Assembly (NCBI GenBank): GCA_938023895.1
Contig: CALJDH010000213.1
Location: 1 to 7,072 of the forward strand
Direction of reading: 5' to 3'
Source of the DNA: an uncultured Aliiroseovarius sp.
Lineage (GTDB): Bacteria > Pseudomonadota > Alphaproteobacteria > Rhodobacterales > Rhodobacteraceae
Length of the DNA: 7,072 bases
Shown here: positions 5,893 to 7,072 of the stretch, piece after piece
How positions within the stretch are numbered: the first letter of the stretch is position 1
Layout of the letters: each line of letters opens with the position of its first letter
Translations under genes and position numbers: made by a program
Notes under the pieces: model-generated
What the model was told of the DNA's origin: nothing
The model's database searches: none
What the model saw: only the letters and a program-made list of their open reading frames with translations

Positions 5893-6597
5893 TCAGTGCG
5901 CGGCCAGCTGGTTGTGCTTGCTGGCCATGTATTCCTTGGCGGTTTCAACGGCGACAGCTGCGTCACGGCAGTAGCTGTCTGCACCGATGGCCTTGCCGAA
6001 CTCTTCGTTCAGCGGTGCGCCACCAACCAGAACGGTATAATCGTCGCGGATGCCTTTTTCGACCAGCGTGTCGATCACCACTTTCATGTAGGGCATGGTG
6101 GTGGTCAGCAGGGCCGACATGCCAAGGATATCGGGCTCTTCTTTTTCCAGAGCTTCCAGATAGGCTTCGACCGCGTTGTTGATGCCGATGTCGACAACTT
6201 CGAACCCGGCGCCTTCCATCATCATCGAGACAAGGTTCTTGCCGATGTCGTGAATGTCGCCCTTAACGGTGCCGATCACCATCTTGCCCATGCGCGGAGC
6301 GCCGGTTTCCGCCAGCAGCGGCTTCAGGATGGCCATGCCGGTCTTCATCGCGTTCGCGGCCAGCAGAACTTCGGGCACGAACAGGATGCCGTCACGGAAG
6401 TCGATGCCCACGATGGTCATGCCGCCGACCAGCGCATCGGTCAGAACGTTGTACGGCTGCCAGCCACGTTCCAGCAGAATGTTGACGCCTTCTTCGATCT
6501 CTTCAGCGAGACCGTCATAAAGGTCGTCATGCATCTGCTGCACCAACTCTTCATCATTGAGTTCGCTCAGGATGATATCTTCTTCTTGATCAGACAT
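5893..6597 (-). CDS. Corrinoid (B12-binding) protein, MetH/MtbC-like; likely subunit of a split methionine synthase
   Basis: A 234-residue cobalamin carrier protein that shuttles a methyl group between methyltransferase partners. It contains an acidic N-terminal extension (1-25), the helical cap domain (about 26-95, with LVGGMTIVGIDFRDGILFVPEVLLAA) and a Rossmann-like B12 domain (about 104-230). The base-off signature D114-x-H116-x-x-G119 (VKGDIHDIGKNLV) supplies H116 as the lower cobalt ligand; SALLTTTMP (161-169) and LVGGAPL (190-196) are the other corrin-contact loops. No homocysteine, pterin or reactivation domain is attached, so these must be separate proteins. Neighbouring DUF1638 favours the split cobalamin-dependent methionine synthase known from roseobacters; a methylamine or glycine-betaine corrinoid protein is the alternative. 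The ATG at 6597 has AGGGA (6607-6611) 9 nt upstream. An intrinsic terminator follows the gene. No B12 riboswitch was recognised in the leader. Confidence 0.93.
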   Translation of the reverse strand: MSDQEEDIILSELNDEELVQQMHDDLYDGLAEEIEEGVNILLERGWQPYNVLTDALVGGMTIVGIDFRDGILFVPEVLLAANAMKTGMAILKPLLAETGAPRMGKMVIGTVKGDIHDIGKNLVSMMMEGAGFEVVDIGINNAVEAYLEALEKEEPDILGMSALLTTTMPYMKVVIDTLVEKGIRDDYTVLVGGAPLNEEFGKAIGADSYCRDAAVAVETAKEYMASKHNQLAAH

Positions 6598-6706
6598 GTG
6601 CGTCTTTCCCTGGCTAGAGGTCTGTTTCCTATTCCCTAATGCGACATCTTGGCGCTTAAGGTCTGGGCAATTTGCGACATGGAGTGCCCTGTCACCGACC
6701 TGAAGG

Positions 6707-6745
6707 CAAATGAATATTCCGCGCCATAATAGTGAATTTCATTTG
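6707..6745. repeat. 8-bp inverted repeat in the corrinoid/radical SAM intergenic region
   Basis: CAAATGAA (6707-6714) and TTCATTTG (6738-6745) are perfect reverse complements 23 bp apart. They flank a -10-like TATTAT on the minus strand (6726-6731) that could serve the corrinoid gene. CAAATG occurs again at 6755-6760 inside the LexA-type box. It may be a regulator site or a hairpin; there is no independent support. Confidence 0.3.
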
Positions 6746-6777
6746 ATTGTTCTGCAAATGTTCTTATTTTGAACCCA
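6743..6777 (+). promoter_or_regulatory. Predicted promoter of the radical SAM gene giving a leaderless mRNA
   Basis: TTGATT (6743-6748) is followed after 16 nt by TATTTT (6765-6770), and the ATG begins 7 nt after the -10, the distance at which transcription normally starts. There is no Shine-Dalgarno sequence in front of the ATG. Both facts fit a transcript that starts with the start codon. Both hexamers match the sigma-70 consensus at four of six bases. Confidence 0.5.
6749..6763 (+). promoter_or_regulatory. LexA-type SOS box (GTTC-N7-GTTC) with an added inverted half-site
   Basis: GTTC (6749-6752) and GTTC (6760-6763) are exactly 7 bases apart, the direct-repeat LexA site of alphaproteobacteria including Rhodobacter. 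A further GAAC (6771-6774) lies another 7 bases on, so three half-sites are spaced 11 bp apart. The box lies between the predicted -35 and -10 of the radical SAM gene, an effective position for a repressor. The pattern is seen directly; LexA binding is inferred. Confidence 0.6.
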
Positions 6778-7072
6778 TGGAGAAGGCAGGTTCCGACAGA
6801 ATTGATGCAGATAGCCGTCGCGGCCGGGGGGCGGCGACGAATGCAACGGGTCGATTCGAAGAATTTCAACGGGAGCGCGTGGATGATGGCTGGACGGAAG
6901 AACCTTTGCCGCCGTTCCGGATCGAGGTGTCCATCGAGCGTCCACGCTCGGTCATCACCCGCAATAACTCGCCGGATCTGGCTTTTGATCGCTCGTTGAA
7001 TCCCTATCGGGGCTGCGAACACGGGTGCATTTACTGTTATGCGCGACCGACCCATGCGTGGCTGGGTTATTC
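6777..7072 (+). CDS. PA0069 family radical SAM protein (3' end beyond window)
   Basis: The first 98 residues of a radical SAM enzyme of the SplB-related COG1533/PA0069 family; the true substrate is unknown. The N-terminus carries the family's RRGRGAATN...GRFEEF stretch (14-30) and DDGW (36-39), then [20 protein letters not shown] (56-75). NPYRGC (75-80) leads into the cluster motif C80-x3-C84-x2-C87 (CEHGCIYC), which binds the 4Fe-4S cluster that cleaves S-adenosylmethionine. [11 protein letters not shown] follows, as usual for this family. No stop occurs before the window end. The ATG at 6777 is the first in frame and keeps the conserved N-terminus; a GTG at 6879 would lose it. No Shine-Dalgarno is present, and the promoter spacing points to a leaderless mRNA under a LexA-type box. 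A DNA-repair role is suggested only by the SplB relationship and that box. Confidence 0.93.
   Translation, partial: MEKAGSDRIDADSRRGRGAATNATGRFEEFQRERVDDGWTEEPLPPFRIEVSIERPRSVITRNNSPDLAFDRSLNPYRGCEHGCIYCYARPTHAWLGY

Noticed and set aside
5896..6639. Long plus-strand frame antisense to the corrinoid gene
   Set aside because: His-rich shadow of a firmly identified gene; no independent start signal.
6598..6776. Search for a cobalamin, SAM-II or SAH riboswitch before the corrinoid gene
   Set aside because: The region is too short for a full B12 riboswitch and I recognise no B12 box or SAM/SAH core by eye; a covariance-model scan would settle it.
6681..7055. Long minus-strand frame antisense to the radical SAM gene
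   Set aside because: The plus strand here encodes clear radical SAM motifs, so the antisense frame is a GC-rich shadow.
1..7072. CRISPR array, insertion sequence, toxin-antitoxin or phage genes
   Set aside because: No spaced direct repeats, transposase motifs or such gene pairs are seen in any frame.

Overview
The window looks like a chromosomal segment of an alphaproteobacterium of the Rhodobacteraceae (Roseobacter-like). The reasons are GC-rich codon use, purM-purN joined by a GTGA overlap, a CAU-anticodon tRNA of alphaproteobacterial type, a separate B12-binding methionine-synthase-like protein next to a DUF1638 gene, a GTTC-N7-GTTC LexA-type box, and GC-rich hairpins between convergent genes. 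Placement comes from family recognition by reading only; no search was run.

Left part (1-969). The minus strand carries the 5' two thirds of a CurA-type NADP-dependent oxidoreductase, cut by the window edge. Upstream of it, on the same strand, is a tRNA gene best read as tRNA-Ile2 (CAU). An operator-like palindrome sits just in front of the oxidoreductase. The space from 835 to 969 holds the divergent starts of the tRNA and purM.

Middle (970-4916). On the plus strand, purM and purN (purine synthesis steps 5 and 3) form a translationally coupled pair, followed after 106 bp by rnd (RNase D). A short minus-strand gene for an unrecognised lipoprotein converges on rnd with a 7-bp gap. Divergent from the lipoprotein gene is sufE (sulfur acceptor for Fe-S cluster assembly).

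Right part (4917-7072). A cluster of three compact hairpins separates sufE from a minus-strand group: a corrinoid (B12-binding) protein, then an intrinsic terminator, then a 61-aa two-helix membrane protein coupled by TGATG to a DUF1638 protein. The corrinoid protein resembles the cap and B12 modules of methionine synthase and the methanogen-type MtbC/MttC proteins. With DUF1638 beside it, the best reading is part of a split cobalamin-dependent methionine synthase, whose other subunits would lie elsewhere. Divergent from the corrinoid gene, the window ends inside a PA0069-family radical SAM gene related to spore photoproduct lyase. It has no Shine-Dalgarno sequence, a promoter placed so that the transcript would start at the ATG, and a LexA-type GTTC-N7-GTTC box between the -35 and -10 elements.

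Most of the window is housekeeping. The best leads are the predicted SOS-controlled, leaderless radical SAM gene and the corrinoid/small membrane protein/DUF1638 group. No stretch over 300 bp lacks a gene.
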